A stretch of 64,000 nt of DNA, from positions 124,001-188,000 of the forward strand of contig NZ_RBLJ01000005.1 of assembly GCF_003634575.1 (NCBI RefSeq), written 5' to 3'. Numbering within the stretch: position 1 is the stretch's first letter; every line of letters starts with the position of its first letter. The position numbers were made by a program, and so were the translations under genes. Under the pieces are notes generated by a model. The model was not told where the DNA came from, did not search any database, and worked only from the letters and a program-made list of their open reading frames with translations. Below are positions 17,114 through 27,601 of the stretch, piece after piece. The stretch is from Photorhabdus asymbiotica (GTDB taxonomy: Bacteria > Pseudomonadota > Gammaproteobacteria > Enterobacterales > Enterobacteriaceae).

Positions 17114-19753
17114 ATGATCCAGATTGATCTCCCCACATTAGTTAACCGCTTAAATCCGATGACTCGGCATGCTCTGGAAACGGCGGCAGCGCAGTGTGTC
17201 AGTCAGCAGCAACCTGAGATCACGGTCTCTCAGCTACTGTTGCAGATGATCAACACACCTCTCAGTGATGTCAGAGCGATCTTCAGTCAAGCCGAAGTAG
17301 ACAGTGACTTGCTGAAAGAACAACTTGATCAGATGATTCCTCACCATCAGGCGATGGTACAAGCTTACCCCAACTTTTCACCCATGCTGGTGGAATGGCT
17401 ACAGGATAGCTGGCTGTTAGCATCAACCGAGATGCAGCATCAGGAATTACGCAGCGGTGTCATGCTGATGACATTATTATTCAGCCCATTACGCTACCTG
17501 ACGCCCCAATCTGCCCGTTTGCTATCGGGAATTAACCGCGAATTACTGCGCCAGAATTTTACGCAATGGACAGCAGGTTCCGCCGAACAACCGGTTGTAG
17601 AAAACGATAAAAACGGACAAGGCAGAAACGCAGCCAATAGTGACAGCCTTCTCGCCCGTTTTACCCAAAACATGACAGAACAGGCTCGTCAGGGAAAACT
17701 CGATCCAGTTCTGTGCCGTGACACCGAAATCGACCTGATGATCGATATTCTTTGCCGCCGACGTAAAAATAACCCCATTGTGGTAGGTGAAGCGGGCGTA
17801 GGTAAAAGTGCGCTGATTGAAGGACTGGCTTTGCGCATTATCGACAATCAGGTACCGGAAAAATTACGCAACAGTGAATTGATGACACTGGATCTGGGGG
17901 CATTACAAGCGGGTGCGGCGGTAAAAGGTGAATTTGAAAAGCGCTTCAAAGGCATCATGAGTGAAATCAACCAATCGTCTGTACCGATTATTCTATTTAT
18001 CGATGAAGCTCATACGCTGATTGGTGCAGGTAATCAGCAGGGCGGACTGGACATCTCTAACTTGCTGAAACCCGCTCTGGCACGTGGTGAATTGAAAACT
18101 ATCGCCGCAACCACTTGGGGCGAATACAAAAAATATTTTGAAAAAGATGCTGCCCTCTCTCGCCGTTTTCAACTGGTCAAAGTGGCTGAACCCACAGCGG
18201 AAGAAGCCATTATCATTATGCGTGGCCTGCGGGCAATTTATGAACAATCTCATGGCATATTGATCGATGACGAAGCACTGAAAGCCTCCGCCGTATTAAG
18301 TGACCGTTACCTCTCAGGTCGCCAGTTACCCGATAAAGCTATTGACGTATTAGATACCGCCTGTGCCCGCGTTGCCATCAATCTGACTTCACCTCCACGT
18401 CAGATTTCCGCACTGAAAAATCAGCTCCACCAGCAGCAAATGGAATCGGATGTGCTGACAAGAGAGCAACACATGGGGCTGAACCAACATACTGATAGAC
18501 TAGAAGAACTTCAGCAACAACAGCAGGAAACGGCAGAAAAACTGGCTGAACTGGAAACCAGTTGGCAACAACAACAGCAATTGGTTCAACAAGTTATTGA
18601 ACTACGCCGTCAACTATTAACAAACGAAACAACCGATAAAACCGAAGAGAACGAGACACCTGCGGAAATCGTGACTGAAGAATTGGTTGCAAAACTGTCT
18701 GAACTTAATCAACAACTGGAACAGTTACAACAACAGCAAACACTGGTTTCCCCTCATGTGGATAAAAACCAAATTGCGGCAGTTATCGCCGAATGGACAG
18801 GCGTTCCCCTTAACCGTCTGTCACAGAGTGAATTATCCATTGTCACTGAACTGCCAACCCATCTGGGGCAAAGCATCAAAGGACAGCAACTAGCTATCAA
18901 ATGCCTGCATCAACATCTATTAACTGCCAGAGCAGACCTGCGCCGTCCTGGTCGCCCACTGGGGGCCTTCCTGCTAGTGGGGCCAAGCGGTGTCGGTAAA
19001 ACTGAGACCGTTTTACAGCTTGCGGAATTAATGTTCGGCGGACGTCAGTACCTGACCACCATCAACATGTCCGAGTTTCAGGAAAAACACACCGTTTCTC
19101 GCCTGATTGGTTCACCGCCAGGCTATGTTGGATATGGAGAAGGTGGCGTACTCACCGAAGCTATTCGCCAGAAACCTTATTCCGTCGTCCTACTTGATGA
19201 AGTGGAAAAAGCGCATCCTGACGTACTCAACCTGTTCTATCAAGCATTCGACAAAGGCGAACTGGCCGATGGCGAAGGCCGAGTGATTGACTGCAAAAAT
19301 ATTGTCTTCTTCCTGACATCCAACCTTGGCTATCAAACTATCGTTGATAATGCTGATAAACCGGAAGAGATGAACGACCTGCTCTACCCTGAACTGGCGG
19401 CATTCTTCAAACCGGCATTACTGGCGCGAATGGAAGTCGTGCCCTATCTGCCACTGGGATATGACACCCTGAAGACCATCATTCAAAGCAAACTAGCTCG
19501 CCTTGATAACCTGTTGCGCCAACGTTTCAATGCTGAAGTAACCATCAGTGATGACGTGATCGAAGAAATACTGCAACGAGCAACCCGTGCTGAAAACGGT
19601 GCACGTATGCTGGAATCGATCATTGATGGCGCTTTGTTACCACCGCTATCTCTGCTATTGCTGCAAAAAATGGCTTCAGGAAAACAAATTAGCGCCATCC
19701 AGCTAACCGTTGATGAACATAAATTCAACGCGGTGGTTGAGGAGCTCCAATGA
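17114..19753 (+). CDS. clpV: T6SS sheath-recycling AAA+ ATPase ClpV (TssH)
   Basis: ClpV unfolds the contracted TssB-TssC sheath so its subunits can be reused. The 879-residue protein has an N-terminal double Clp-N domain (1-160), a first AAA+ module with Walker A GEAGVGKS near residue 225 and Walker B ILFIDEAH near 292, a glutamine-rich coiled-coil middle domain (about 430-550), and a second AAA+ module with Walker A GPSGVGKT near 621 and [10 protein letters not shown] near 692. Both ATPase sites look intact. It overlaps the next gene by four bases (ATGA). Confidence 0.97.
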   Translation: MIQIDLPTLVNRLNPMTRHALETAAAQCVSQQQPEITVSQLLLQMINTPLSDVRAIFSQAEVDSDLLKEQLDQMIPHHQAMVQAYPNFSPMLVEWLQDSWLLASTEMQHQELRSGVMLMTLLFSPLRYLTPQSARLLSGINRELLRQNFTQWTAGSAEQPVVENDKNGQGRNAANSDSLLARFTQNMTEQARQGKLDPVLCRDTEIDLMIDILCRRRKNNPIVVGEAGVGKSALIEGLALRIIDNQVPEKLRNSELMTLDLGALQAGAAVKGEFEKRFKGIMSEINQSSVPIILFIDEAHTLIGAGNQQGGLDISNLLKPALARGELKTIAATTWGEYKKYFEKDAALSRRFQLVKVAEPTAEEAIIIMRGLRAIYEQSHGILIDDEALKASAVLSDRYLSGRQLPDKAIDVLDTACARVAINLTSPPRQISALKNQLHQQQMESDVLTREQHMGLNQHTDRLEELQQQQQETAEKLAELETSWQQQQQLVQQVIELRRQLLTNETTDKTEENETPAEIVTEELVAKLSELNQQLEQLQQQQTLVSPHVDKNQIAAVIAEWTGVPLNRLSQSELSIVTELPTHLGQSIKGQQLAIKCLHQHLLTARADLRRPGRPLGAFLLVGPSGVGKTETVLQLAELMFGGRQYLTTINMSEFQEKHTVSRLIGSPPGYVGYGEGGVLTEAIRQKPYSVVLLDEVEKAHPDVLNLFYQAFDKGELADGEGRVIDCKNIVFFLTSNLGYQTIVDNADKPEEMNDLLYPELAAFFKPALLARMEVVPYLPLGYDTLKTIIQSKLARLDNLLRQRFNAEVTISDDVIEEILQRATRAENGARMLESIIDGALLPPLSLLLLQKMASGKQISAIQLTVDEHKFNAVVEELQ

Positions 19754-20550
19754 AACAACGGCTGAAAAGCGCATTAGCGTTACTGGAAAATGACTCTATT
19801 GAGCAACTGGTTCACCACTTTCTTCAGGTGAATCACCAACGCCAGCGTTTTGATGCCTTGCTGGTCTCTCTACTTAATATGAATGAAAACCGTCTGGAAT
19901 GTTATCGGCTGCCAGCCCCAAACCAGATAAGTGCCTTACAACTGGATGTCAGTATCGGCGATATCAACCATCCGCTGGTGCAAATTATGTATAAAGGCAC
20001 ACCCATGACATGGGAATCACTCAATCAAGGGGTACGAGTAGACAATCAGAACTTTCGTACCTTTATAGAAGAGCTGCCCCACCGCTGTGGTTTGCATGCT
20101 ATCCCATTGTTCAACTGCAACGGACAGGCATGTGGTGTAATCGCTGTTTTCGCCGAAGATGTTAATCGTTTTGCTGATGATAAAAACATGTTTTACATCT
20201 ACTGCCATGTCATGCAGCACCGGCTGAAAAAATTACAGGAGTTGGAACAACTACGTGAACAATTGCGCCAAATTCGTCAAGTTTTTCAAACTCAACGCCA
20301 GAAAGAAAAACAGCTTGATGAACTACTGGCTTCGTTGAGCACCACTGCGGAGAACAAAACATCGGCCAACATCTCTCACGATTACAGCAAAATCGACAAC
20401 CTGCCTCAGGCCCTTGAAGAGTTTGAATGTGCAGTATTGGTACAACGCCAACACATCTATGGCGATAACACCAAACGAATTGCAGAAAGCTTAGGCATTG
20501 CGCCACGTACACTGACCTACAAGCTGGCAAAATACAGGTGTAAATTATGA
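19750..20550 (+). CDS. vasH: VasH-like regulator lacking the AAA+ domain
   Basis: The gene occupies the place of vasH, whose V. cholerae product is a sigma-54 activator with GAF, AAA+ and Fis-type HTH domains (about 530 residues). This protein has only 266. It keeps an N-terminal GAF-like region (RFDALLVSLLNMNENRLECYRLP; CGLHAIPLFNCNGQACGVIAVFAED), a coiled-coil linker (about 155-200), and a C-terminal Fis-type helix-turn-helix (IAESLGIAPRTLTYKLAKY). The ATP-binding GAFTGA-bearing module that contacts sigma-54 is absent, with no internal stop or frameshift. It cannot activate sigma-54 RNA polymerase in the usual way and may act as a simple DNA-binding regulator. It overlaps clpV and vasI by four bases each. 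Confidence 0.85.
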   Translation: MKQRLKSALALLENDSIEQLVHHFLQVNHQRQRFDALLVSLLNMNENRLECYRLPAPNQISALQLDVSIGDINHPLVQIMYKGTPMTWESLNQGVRVDNQNFRTFIEELPHRCGLHAIPLFNCNGQACGVIAVFAEDVNRFADDKNMFYIYCHVMQHRLKKLQELEQLREQLRQIRQVFQTQRQKEKQLDELLASLSTTAENKTSANISHDYSKIDNLPQALEEFECAVLVQRQHIYGDNTKRIAESLGIAPRTLTYKLAKYRCKL

Positions 20551-21194
20551 GTTTCTTTTTACTTGTCAGTTCATTAATTGCATCCCTGACTGGCACGCCT
20601 GAAATTCAGCCAGCTCAGGAAACCACCACAGCGCCCTCGCTACCGACCTTACTGCAATGCCGTTCAGAACCTTCACCGCTGATCAGGCTGGATTGCTATG
20701 ACCGTCTATTAGATAAAGTGGATAGGGCTGCTGTCATTCCGTTAGAAAAAACTGGCCCGGCCTGGCAACAAGCCATGGAACAGGAAATGAAACGGACTGA
20801 CCACTCAACTGGTTTTATCACTACCCAATCCAAAGGAATACCGACCCGCGTCATACTCACTACACCTGCGCTCGGCGTTCCACCTCCACGACCGGTACTT
20901 GTGTTGAGTTGTATCGATAGCATTACCCGGATACAAGTCGCCCTGACTACGCCACAAGACAATGGCTCGGTCATGATTTCGACCGACGTAACCCAATTCA
21001 GTGCTGACTGGTTTTTGCGCGAAAATGGTTATCTGCTGGAATCCAGCCGTGGGATACCGGGCATTGAAACACTCAAACGACTGATGACAGGTGACACCCT
21101 GACCATCAAAACCAGCAACGGAAACCGGATGACATTCAACATTTCTCAACTGGAACAGGCGGTGAAACCCTTACGCTCCGCCTGTCGTTGGTGA
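20547..21194 (+). CDS. vasI: T6SS-associated protein VasI/TagO
   Basis: The 215-residue exported protein belongs to the VasI/TagO family found in vas-type T6SS clusters. It has a short hydrophobic N-terminus, the motif LLQCRSEPSPLIRLDCYDRLLD (residues about 30-52) that recurs in the family, and a beta-rich C-terminal region. The family localises to the periplasm; its precise role is not settled. Placement between vasH and tssA matches V. cholerae. Confidence 0.85.
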   Translation: MSFFLLVSSLIASLTGTPEIQPAQETTTAPSLPTLLQCRSEPSPLIRLDCYDRLLDKVDRAAVIPLEKTGPAWQQAMEQEMKRTDHSTGFITTQSKGIPTRVILTTPALGVPPPRPVLVLSCIDSITRIQVALTTPQDNGSVMISTDVTQFSADWFLRENGYLLESSRGIPGIETLKRLMTGDTLTIKTSNGNRMTFNISQLEQAVKPLRSACRW

Positions 21195-21199
21195 TCCCA

Positions 21200-22627
21200 A
21201 TGGATATCAGGAAACAATTCGACTGGCAGGGACTCCTGCTAACACCGCTATCAGATGAACTGACCAGCAAGGAGCTGGATGAGAACGAACCTGCCTGGGA
21301 ATATATTGATGGTGAAATGATTAAGCTGGGATCACTGGCCCATTCCACCATTAACATTGAAGAAATCCAGCGCCAGGCGCTACAACTATTCAGCGAAAAA
21401 AGCAAAGATTTCAGGCTGATGGTTCACCTGTTGCGGACACTACAACACAGTGGCAACCCCGCAGAGCTAATACTGGCAATGGAACTGCTGGCCGATTACA
21501 TCAAACATTACTGGCAGCCCGCCTGGCCACAAAAACCCTTGCTCAAGCGCCGTCTGGCACAACAGGTTATTAAACGCTTTGACTCCGCTCAGGCCAGCTT
21601 CTGTGAACAAGCGGATGAAACTCAACGGGAAGAAGCGCAAGGCGCACTCGCTCATCTGGCGCAATGCTGGCATACCGATGAACCTGCATTGGCTAAAGAG
21701 ATCGATCAGTTACGTTCTCGTTATGCCCGCAAACCGACACCAAAGCCGGTAGCAGCGCCCGCTGAACCAACAGAAAACACGGCACAACCTACCATTTCCC
21801 CAGCGCTGACCCCAGCACCGGACATCGCGGTAGACAGCACCAGTGAAAAAGCCTGGAAACAGACGTTGCTGACCGTGGCCGATCTGCTGTGCGAACGCCA
21901 GCCTGACTCCCCTACAGGTTACCGGCTGCGCCGCTACGCGACCTGGCACACACTGACTACTGCACCGATCGCCAACGGCGAAGGCAAAACTCCACTGGCG
22001 CCTATTTCAGCAGACCGTACCGCGGATTATCTGGCGAAACTGCCCGCTGCCGATAAGCCTTTACTGCAACAGATAGAGCAGAGCCTGACCCTTGCCCCTT
22101 ACTGGCTTGACGGACATGCTATCGCGGCTCAAGCCGCTGAGAAACTGGGTTATACCGCAGTTGCCAGCGCTATCCGCGATGAACTGAAAGCATTTCTTGA
22201 CCGCTTACCCATTTTACAGACCTTATATTTTTCCGATATGAGTCCATTTATTTCAGCTGCAACCCTGAACTGGCTGCACCCCCCAGCAACCGCTGCGGGC
22301 AACGGCGGCTCCACTCAGGATCAAGAGGCTATTTGGCAATGTTTCCAACAACATGGACTGGAAGCAGCACTCAACGCCGCAGAACAACATCAGCAACAAC
22401 TGACTGAGCCTCGAGATCAGTTCTACGGTCAACTGCTTACAGCACAATTGCTTGAAAAGGCGGGTATGACCGCCCTGGCACAACAACATTACCGGCATCT
22501 ATTGCAGGCAGGACAGCACATGTTACTCACCCATTGGGAACCCGGCCTGTTGGCAGGACTGGCAGAAAAAGCCTCAATTAACTGCACCTCAAAGGATACG
22601 GCAGCAAACAGGAGTGTTAACCCATGA
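21200..22627 (+). CDS. tssA: T6SS cap protein TssA (VasJ type)
   Basis: TssA primes and coordinates tube-sheath polymerisation. The 475-residue protein starts with the ImpA_N region (WEYIDGEMIKLGSLAHS and LELLADYIKHYWQPAWPQ), followed by a proline/alanine-rich linker and a C-terminal VasJ-type domain (YRLRRYATWHTL, then WLDGHAIAA). The ATG at 21200 has GGTGA six bases upstream; the longer frame from a TTG at 21188 runs back into vasI. The stop overlaps the tssM start (ATGA). Confidence 0.92.
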   Translation: MDIRKQFDWQGLLLTPLSDELTSKELDENEPAWEYIDGEMIKLGSLAHSTINIEEIQRQALQLFSEKSKDFRLMVHLLRTLQHSGNPAELILAMELLADYIKHYWQPAWPQKPLLKRRLAQQVIKRFDSAQASFCEQADETQREEAQGALAHLAQCWHTDEPALAKEIDQLRSRYARKPTPKPVAAPAEPTENTAQPTISPALTPAPDIAVDSTSEKAWKQTLLTVADLLCERQPDSPTGYRLRRYATWHTLTTAPIANGEGKTPLAPISADRTADYLAKLPAADKPLLQQIEQSLTLAPYWLDGHAIAAQAAEKLGYTAVASAIRDELKAFLDRLPILQTLYFSDMSPFISAATLNWLHPPATAAGNGGSTQDQEAIWQCFQQHGLEAALNAAEQHQQQLTEPRDQFYGQLLTAQLLEKAGMTALAQQHYRHLLQAGQHMLLTHWEPGLLAGLAEKASINCTSKDTAANRSVNP

Positions 22628-25600
22628 ACTGGCTCTCTCTTCTTCTAAAAAATATCAAAAAACCGACGATGCCGCGTCTGCCACCTCTCAAAGCCACATT
22701 CTCGCTGATACTGGCTCTCCTGCCCTGCCTGGCCCTTATCTGGATATGGTGGTGGGGGCCTGGCTGGCAATTCAAACAAACTTACCCGCTGGAAAATCTC
22801 TCTGCCCGCTGGTTGGCAACCGCAATCATCATCTTTATGGTGCTGGGTTTTGTCGGCACAAAAATCTGGCGTCGCTTGCAACAGCTGGAAAAATTAAAAC
22901 TGGATGTGGAATTGAAAGTGGTTGATCCAGTACTGACCGATATTGCTCGTCAGGACAGCTACCTCAACCACTGGAAAGCGCAACTTCAACGCCATCTCGG
23001 CACCTGGGATTACCTTTATCAACGCCCCTGGTACCTCATGACTGGCAACACTGGCAGCGGCAAAACTTCGCTTATCCAGGAAGGTTACAAATTAACTGAC
23101 ATTGCCGCGCCAGACGCTCTGAAAGGAGAAGACGGTCTTCCACTGCACCTGCGCTGTTGGCTAGGGGAAAAAGCAGTCATTCTCGACCCAGACGGTTTCC
23201 TCATTGACCAAACAGCCATGTCGGATAGCGATAAGCCTCAACTGCCCGCCCGCCTGTGGCAAGCCCTGCTTACCTGGTTGACCGAAAACCGTCAGCGTCA
23301 GCCCCTTAATGGTATTATCCTAACAGTGGATACCCACCGTTTACTGACCGACAACAAAGAACAGCGTGAACGGTATATCGCAGCGCTCCACCTGCGCCTG
23401 CAAGATCTGCGGTTAACCTTACACAACCATCTTCCCTTTTATCTGGTACTGACTAAACTCGATTTGCTACATGGCTTCGGTGCCGCATTCCAATCACTGG
23501 ACAGACCGCAGCGCGCGCAGATCCTGGGGGTCACTTTCAGCCTGAACGCCGCGGATGAAGACGGCTGGCGCACCGAGCTAGCACAATTCTGGCACCAGTG
23601 GATGCAGCAACTTAACGCCGCGATGCCGGATATGATGCTCAACAAAGTGGATAGCAGCCAACGCGGCCCGCTATTCAGCTTTACCCGTCAAATTCAAGGA
23701 CTGCACAGCTATCTGGTACAGCTACTGGATGGCTTGCTCTACAACGGCGGACCGGCACAACCTGGGCTGCGCGGCGTTTATCTCACTTCGTCGAAACAAA
23801 TCGGTCAGATGGATGACCCCTTCACCCAATCTGCCGCCGTGCAGTATCATCTGGGACCTCAGGCATTTCCAACCTGGCCGGTCGCCGATACCGCCCCCTA
23901 TTTCACTCGCGCGCTGTTTGAAGAGGTCCTGCTGGCCGAGCCCAATCTGGCTGCGGAGAACCGACTCTGGTTAAGTCGGAACCGCCGAAAACTGCTGACC
24001 TTCTCCACCGCCGGCTCAGTCGTGGCACTGGCCCTATGGACCGGTTGGCACTACTACTATCAGAAAAACTACCGGGCCGGCGAAGAAGTCCTGACGCAGG
24101 CTAAAAACTTCTTATCTGTTCCCCCACCCAAAGGGGAAGACCGCAACGGTAATTTACAATTACCGCTGCTCAATCCTGTCCGGCAGGCCACCCTTGCCTA
24201 CGGTGATTACCATCATAAAGGGCTGCTCGCCGATATGGGGCTCTATCAGGGCTCGGACGTCGGTCCGTATGTCGAAAGTACCTATCTGCAATTGCTGTCC
24301 CAGCGCTTCCTGCCGGCCCTGATGAACGGCCTGCTGGATGACCTAAACAACGCCCCCAAAGGCAGTGAAGAAAAACTGGAAGTACTGCGTATCATACGGA
24401 TGCTGGAAGATGGCAGTGGCCGCAATAAATCGCTGGTTGAACAGTATATGCAGGAACGCTGGAGTCGCACCTTTAACGGCCAACGTCCGGTGCAGGAACA
24501 GCTGTTAACCCATCTGGACTACGCTCTGGACCACACCGACTGGCGGGCCGCACGGGAAGCTGGTGACCCAGCAGCTATCAGTAGCTTCGCGCCTTACAAG
24601 CTTCCACTCACTAATGCCCAGAAGGAACTCAGTCAGCTTTCCATTTACCAGCGGGTCTATCAGAACCTGCGCCTTAAAGCCCAGGACTCTCTGCCACCGC
24701 CGCTCAACCTGCGCGACCAGATAGGTCCTAGTTTTGACAGTATCTTTATCGCCAATAACGACAAGCAACTGATTATCCCTCAGTTTCTGACAATGAATGG
24801 TCTAAATAACTACTTCGTTAAACAGGACGACCAGCTGATTGACCTCACCGTGATGGACAGTTGGGTGCTGAACCTGTCACACAACGTCCAGTACAGCGAA
24901 ACTGACCGTAAAGAAATCCAACGACAAATCACCGAGCAATATCTTGGCGATTACACCGCCACCTGGCGCAGCGCTATGAACAATCTGGATATCCTCGACT
25001 TTACCGATATCCCACAGGCCATCAGTGCCATTGAGCAAGTCATCAGTGGGGAACAACCAATCAGCCGGGCGCTGCAAATCCTCAGCGACAACACCCGCCT
25101 GCCAGTGATTAACGATACCCTACCCGCCAAAGAGCAACAGCAGTTACGCGATGCACCGGACTACCGCCTACTGGTGCGTATCAACCGCGAATTCGCCCCG
25201 GAAACTGCCGTATTGATGGAATACGGTGAAAAAAACAGCACTCTACAGGAAGTTTACCAGAAACTGACTGCACTACACCGTTACCTGTTGGCTATCCAGA
25301 ACGCACCGGTGCCGGGCAAAGCCGCCCTAAAAGCGGTCCAGTTGCGACTTGAACAGAACAACAGTGACCCAATTTTCGACGTGCAACAACTGGCGAAAAA
25401 CCTGCCGGAACCGCTGAACCGTTGGGTTGGTGAACTGGCCGAACAGGCATGGCGTGTAGTCATGATGGAAGCCGTCCGCTCATTAGAAGTCGAATGGCAT
25501 GACTCCGTAGTCAAACAGTACCAGACCTATCTGGCCGGACGCTATCCGTTCAACCCGGATGCCACTCAGGATGTCCCACTCAGTGAGTTTGACCGCTTCT

Positions 25601-26169
25601 TCCGACCGGGTGGAACACTCGATGCCTTCTATCAACAGAACCTGAAACCATTTGTTGAAAACAACCTGACCTACAGCGACGACGGCAAACAACTTATCCG
25701 CCCGGACGTGCTGGCGCAACTGAAACTGGCCGACCGTATCCGCGACACCTTCTTCACCCCGCAAAACGGCCTCGGTACCCAGTTTGCCATTGAGCCTATC
25801 AGCCTGACTGGCAACAAACGCCGCAGCCTGCTCAATCTCGACGGTCAGTTACTTGATTACGCCCACGGTCGCAGCAGCATCGTGCATTTGGTCTGGCCAA
25901 ACTCCATGCGCTCTGGGGTAGAAAGTCAACTCACACTGATACCAGATACCAGCGGCAAATCCCCGCGTTCAATCAGCTTCACCGGCCCATGGGCCCAGCT
26001 GCGACTGATTAACAGCGGCAAACTGACCAACGTGCGTCAGGATTCGTTTGATGTGCTGTTCTCCGTTGATGGCGGAGATATGACTTACCGTATCTACGTA
26101 GATGAATCCGACAACCCGTTTGCCGGTGGCCTGTTCAGCCGGTTCAAACTGCCTGACACCCTCTATTAA
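22624..26169 (+). CDS. tssM: T6SS inner-membrane protein TssM (IcmF/VasK)
   Basis: TssM spans the envelope from TssL to TssJ. The 1181-residue protein has two N-terminal membrane segments (about 27-45 and 62-78), a cytoplasmic NTPase-like domain with an intact Walker A GNTGSGKTS near residue 140, a third membrane segment (about 457-478), and a large periplasmic part. The C-terminal periplasmic domain (SISFTGPWAQLRLI...) is the TssJ-binding end. The usual IcmF order is kept and nothing appears disrupted. It overlaps tssA by four bases. Confidence 0.96.
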   Translation: MNWLSLLLKNIKKPTMPRLPPLKATFSLILALLPCLALIWIWWWGPGWQFKQTYPLENLSARWLATAIIIFMVLGFVGTKIWRRLQQLEKLKLDVELKVVDPVLTDIARQDSYLNHWKAQLQRHLGTWDYLYQRPWYLMTGNTGSGKTSLIQEGYKLTDIAAPDALKGEDGLPLHLRCWLGEKAVILDPDGFLIDQTAMSDSDKPQLPARLWQALLTWLTENRQRQPLNGIILTVDTHRLLTDNKEQRERYIAALHLRLQDLRLTLHNHLPFYLVLTKLDLLHGFGAAFQSLDRPQRAQILGVTFSLNAADEDGWRTELAQFWHQWMQQLNAAMPDMMLNKVDSSQRGPLFSFTRQIQGLHSYLVQLLDGLLYNGGPAQPGLRGVYLTSSKQIGQMDDPFTQSAAVQYHLGPQAFPTWPVADTAPYFTRALFEEVLLAEPNLAAENRLWLSRNRRKLLTFSTAGSVVALALWTGWHYYYQKNYRAGEEVLTQAKNFLSVPPPKGEDRNGNLQLPLLNPVRQATLAYGDYHHKGLLADMGLYQGSDVGPYVESTYLQLLSQRFLPALMNGLLDDLNNAPKGSEEKLEVLRIIRMLEDGSGRNKSLVEQYMQERWSRTFNGQRPVQEQLLTHLDYALDHTDWRAAREAGDPAAISSFAPYKLPLTNAQKELSQLSIYQRVYQNLRLKAQDSLPPPLNLRDQIGPSFDSIFIANNDKQLIIPQFLTMNGLNNYFVKQDDQLIDLTVMDSWVLNLSHNVQYSETDRKEIQRQITEQYLGDYTATWRSAMNNLDILDFTDIPQAISAIEQVISGEQPISRALQILSDNTRLPVINDTLPAKEQQQLRDAPDYRLLVRINREFAPETAVLMEYGEKNSTLQEVYQKLTALHRYLLAIQNAPVPGKAALKAVQLRLEQNNSDPIFDVQQLAKNLPEPLNRWVGELAEQAWRVVMMEAVRSLEVEWHDSVVKQYQTYLAGRYPFNPDATQDVPLSEFDRFFRPGGTLDAFYQQNLKPFVENNLTYSDDGKQLIRPDVLAQLKLADRIRDTFFTPQNGLGTQFAIEPISLTGNKRRSLLNLDGQLLDYAHGRSSIVHLVWPNSMRSGVESQLTLIPDTSGKSPRSISFTGPWAQLRLINSGKLTNVRQDSFDVLFSVDGGDMTYRIYVDESDNPFAGGLFSRFKLPDTLY

Positions 26170-26178
26170 TCAAAAAAG

Positions 26179-26207
26179 ACCTGTTCCCCGTGCCGGCGGG
26201 GGCAGGT
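26179..26207 (+). other. GC-rich hairpin between tssM and vasL
   Basis: ACCTGTTCCCC can pair with GGGGGCAGGT (ten pairs, two of them G-U) in the 52-base gap, ending right before the vasL ribosome site. There is no T-run. It may attenuate or stabilise the mRNA so that vasL and vgrG are expressed at a different level from tssM. Confidence 0.45.
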
Positions 26208-26221
26208 AAGGATAAACTGCC

Positions 26222-27568
26222 ATGAGTGAAAACCCTGAAAACCTGATTATCCGTGCCGGCGGTAACCCAATGAACCTGCCGGCGTTCACCGCAATACGTG
26301 AAGAAATCAATAAAATTAACCATCCCTCTCAACCCGCAGTAAACTGGCAACTGATTGAATCGCTGGCCCTGACCCTGTTCCGCTCCCACGGCGTCGATTT
26401 ACAAAGTGCGATTTACTACACCTTGGCCCGGATGCAGCTGAGCGGTCTGGCCGGTTTTACCGAAGGCTGCGAATTGCTAGCTGGCGTGATTGTCAGTCAA
26501 TGGGATGAACTATGGCCGCCCCAGCCGACGGTGCGAACCGAGATGCTCGACTGGTTTAACACCCGCAGCGGCAACGCCCTGCGCCAGCACGATTACACTA
26601 CGCGCGACCTGCGCATGATTTACCGGGCAGAGCGGGCCTTACAGCTGATCGTTGACCGGCTCCAGCAATCCGACCTAAAACGTCTACCCAAAGTTGAAAA
26701 CCTGCTGTGGTTTTTCCAAAACACCGCGAAAAAACTGGAAAATACCCGCATCATCCCCAAACCTGCGGCTAAACCGGTACAGATGCCGCCGCTGGTCTAT
26801 CTGGCTAATACCGAGCCGGAGCCGGCTGAACCTGAAGCCGACTATGATGCCAGCTATGACAGCAATCAGCCTAAAGTGCAGGTCCGTTTTCCTGAGCCAC
26901 CACCCCGGATGAGTGCTTTACAGGGCTTCGGGCTGGGTGCATTGCTGGGAATATTTGTCCTGACCGGCAGCTGGCTAGGGTTTTACAAACCCTTACAACA
27001 ACAGCTCACCGCCCTGACTGGAACACAAGACGGTGCGAGACTGAACTGGTTATATCAGCCCGACCTGCAAACCTATGAACAACAGTTAACCCGGTTAGCA
27101 GATACCTCACCGCTGGTCGTGTTGCAAAATGCTGAACAACTAACCGATATAGCGCAGAAAACCTGGCCACTGGACAACAAGCAACAACATGAAACTGACC
27201 GCTGGCAACAATTACAGGCCGTAAGACTGGAGAACGCGCCGGTACAGGGCAGCTGGCACCAGACCCGAAATCAACTCCAGCAACTGGCCGATAAAATCCT
27301 TGAGCAGGAACGTAACCGGGGCAGTTTCACCCTCTCTTACCTAAAAACGGCTATCTACCAGATTCAGAACAGCCACAACCGTGAAGTGCCGCTGGAAGAG
27401 CTGTTACGCCAGTTCTCTGCGGCGATAGAACAAGGACAGACCGTCTCACCAGCACTGATAAAAAAGACCGATGACCGCTTTAACGCTCTGCTGAGTCGTT
27501 ACTACGCGTTACAAAAAGACGCCGGACTGACCACACAAAAACAACCGCTCAATCCGTTAAGTCAATAA
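26222..27568 (+). CDS. vasL: T6SS accessory protein VasL (TssA-like, membrane-anchored)
   Basis: VasL-type proteins share the N-terminal ImpA_N region with TssA but carry a membrane segment. Here residues 1-150 contain the ImpA_N pattern (LIESLALTLFRSHGVDLQSAIYYTLAR and SQWDELWPPQPTVR). A proline-rich linker follows, then one hydrophobic helix (GFGLGALLGIFVLTGSW, about 238-256) and a glutamine-rich helical C-terminus. The family may help stabilise extended sheaths at the membrane. A vestige of this gene's 3' end also lies in front of the second vgrG. Confidence 0.85.
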   Translation: MSENPENLIIRAGGNPMNLPAFTAIREEINKINHPSQPAVNWQLIESLALTLFRSHGVDLQSAIYYTLARMQLSGLAGFTEGCELLAGVIVSQWDELWPPQPTVRTEMLDWFNTRSGNALRQHDYTTRDLRMIYRAERALQLIVDRLQQSDLKRLPKVENLLWFFQNTAKKLENTRIIPKPAAKPVQMPPLVYLANTEPEPAEPEADYDASYDSNQPKVQVRFPEPPPRMSALQGFGLGALLGIFVLTGSWLGFYKPLQQQLTALTGTQDGARLNWLYQPDLQTYEQQLTRLADTSPLVVLQNAEQLTDIAQKTWPLDNKQQHETDRWQQLQAVRLENAPVQGSWHQTRNQLQQLADKILEQERNRGSFTLSYLKTAIYQIQNSHNREVPLEELLRQFSAAIEQGQTVSPALIKKTDDRFNALLSRYYALQKDAGLTTQKQPLNPLSQ

Positions 27569-27601
27569 ACACCACATGACAACATCATCAAGAGGCAAAT
27601 A

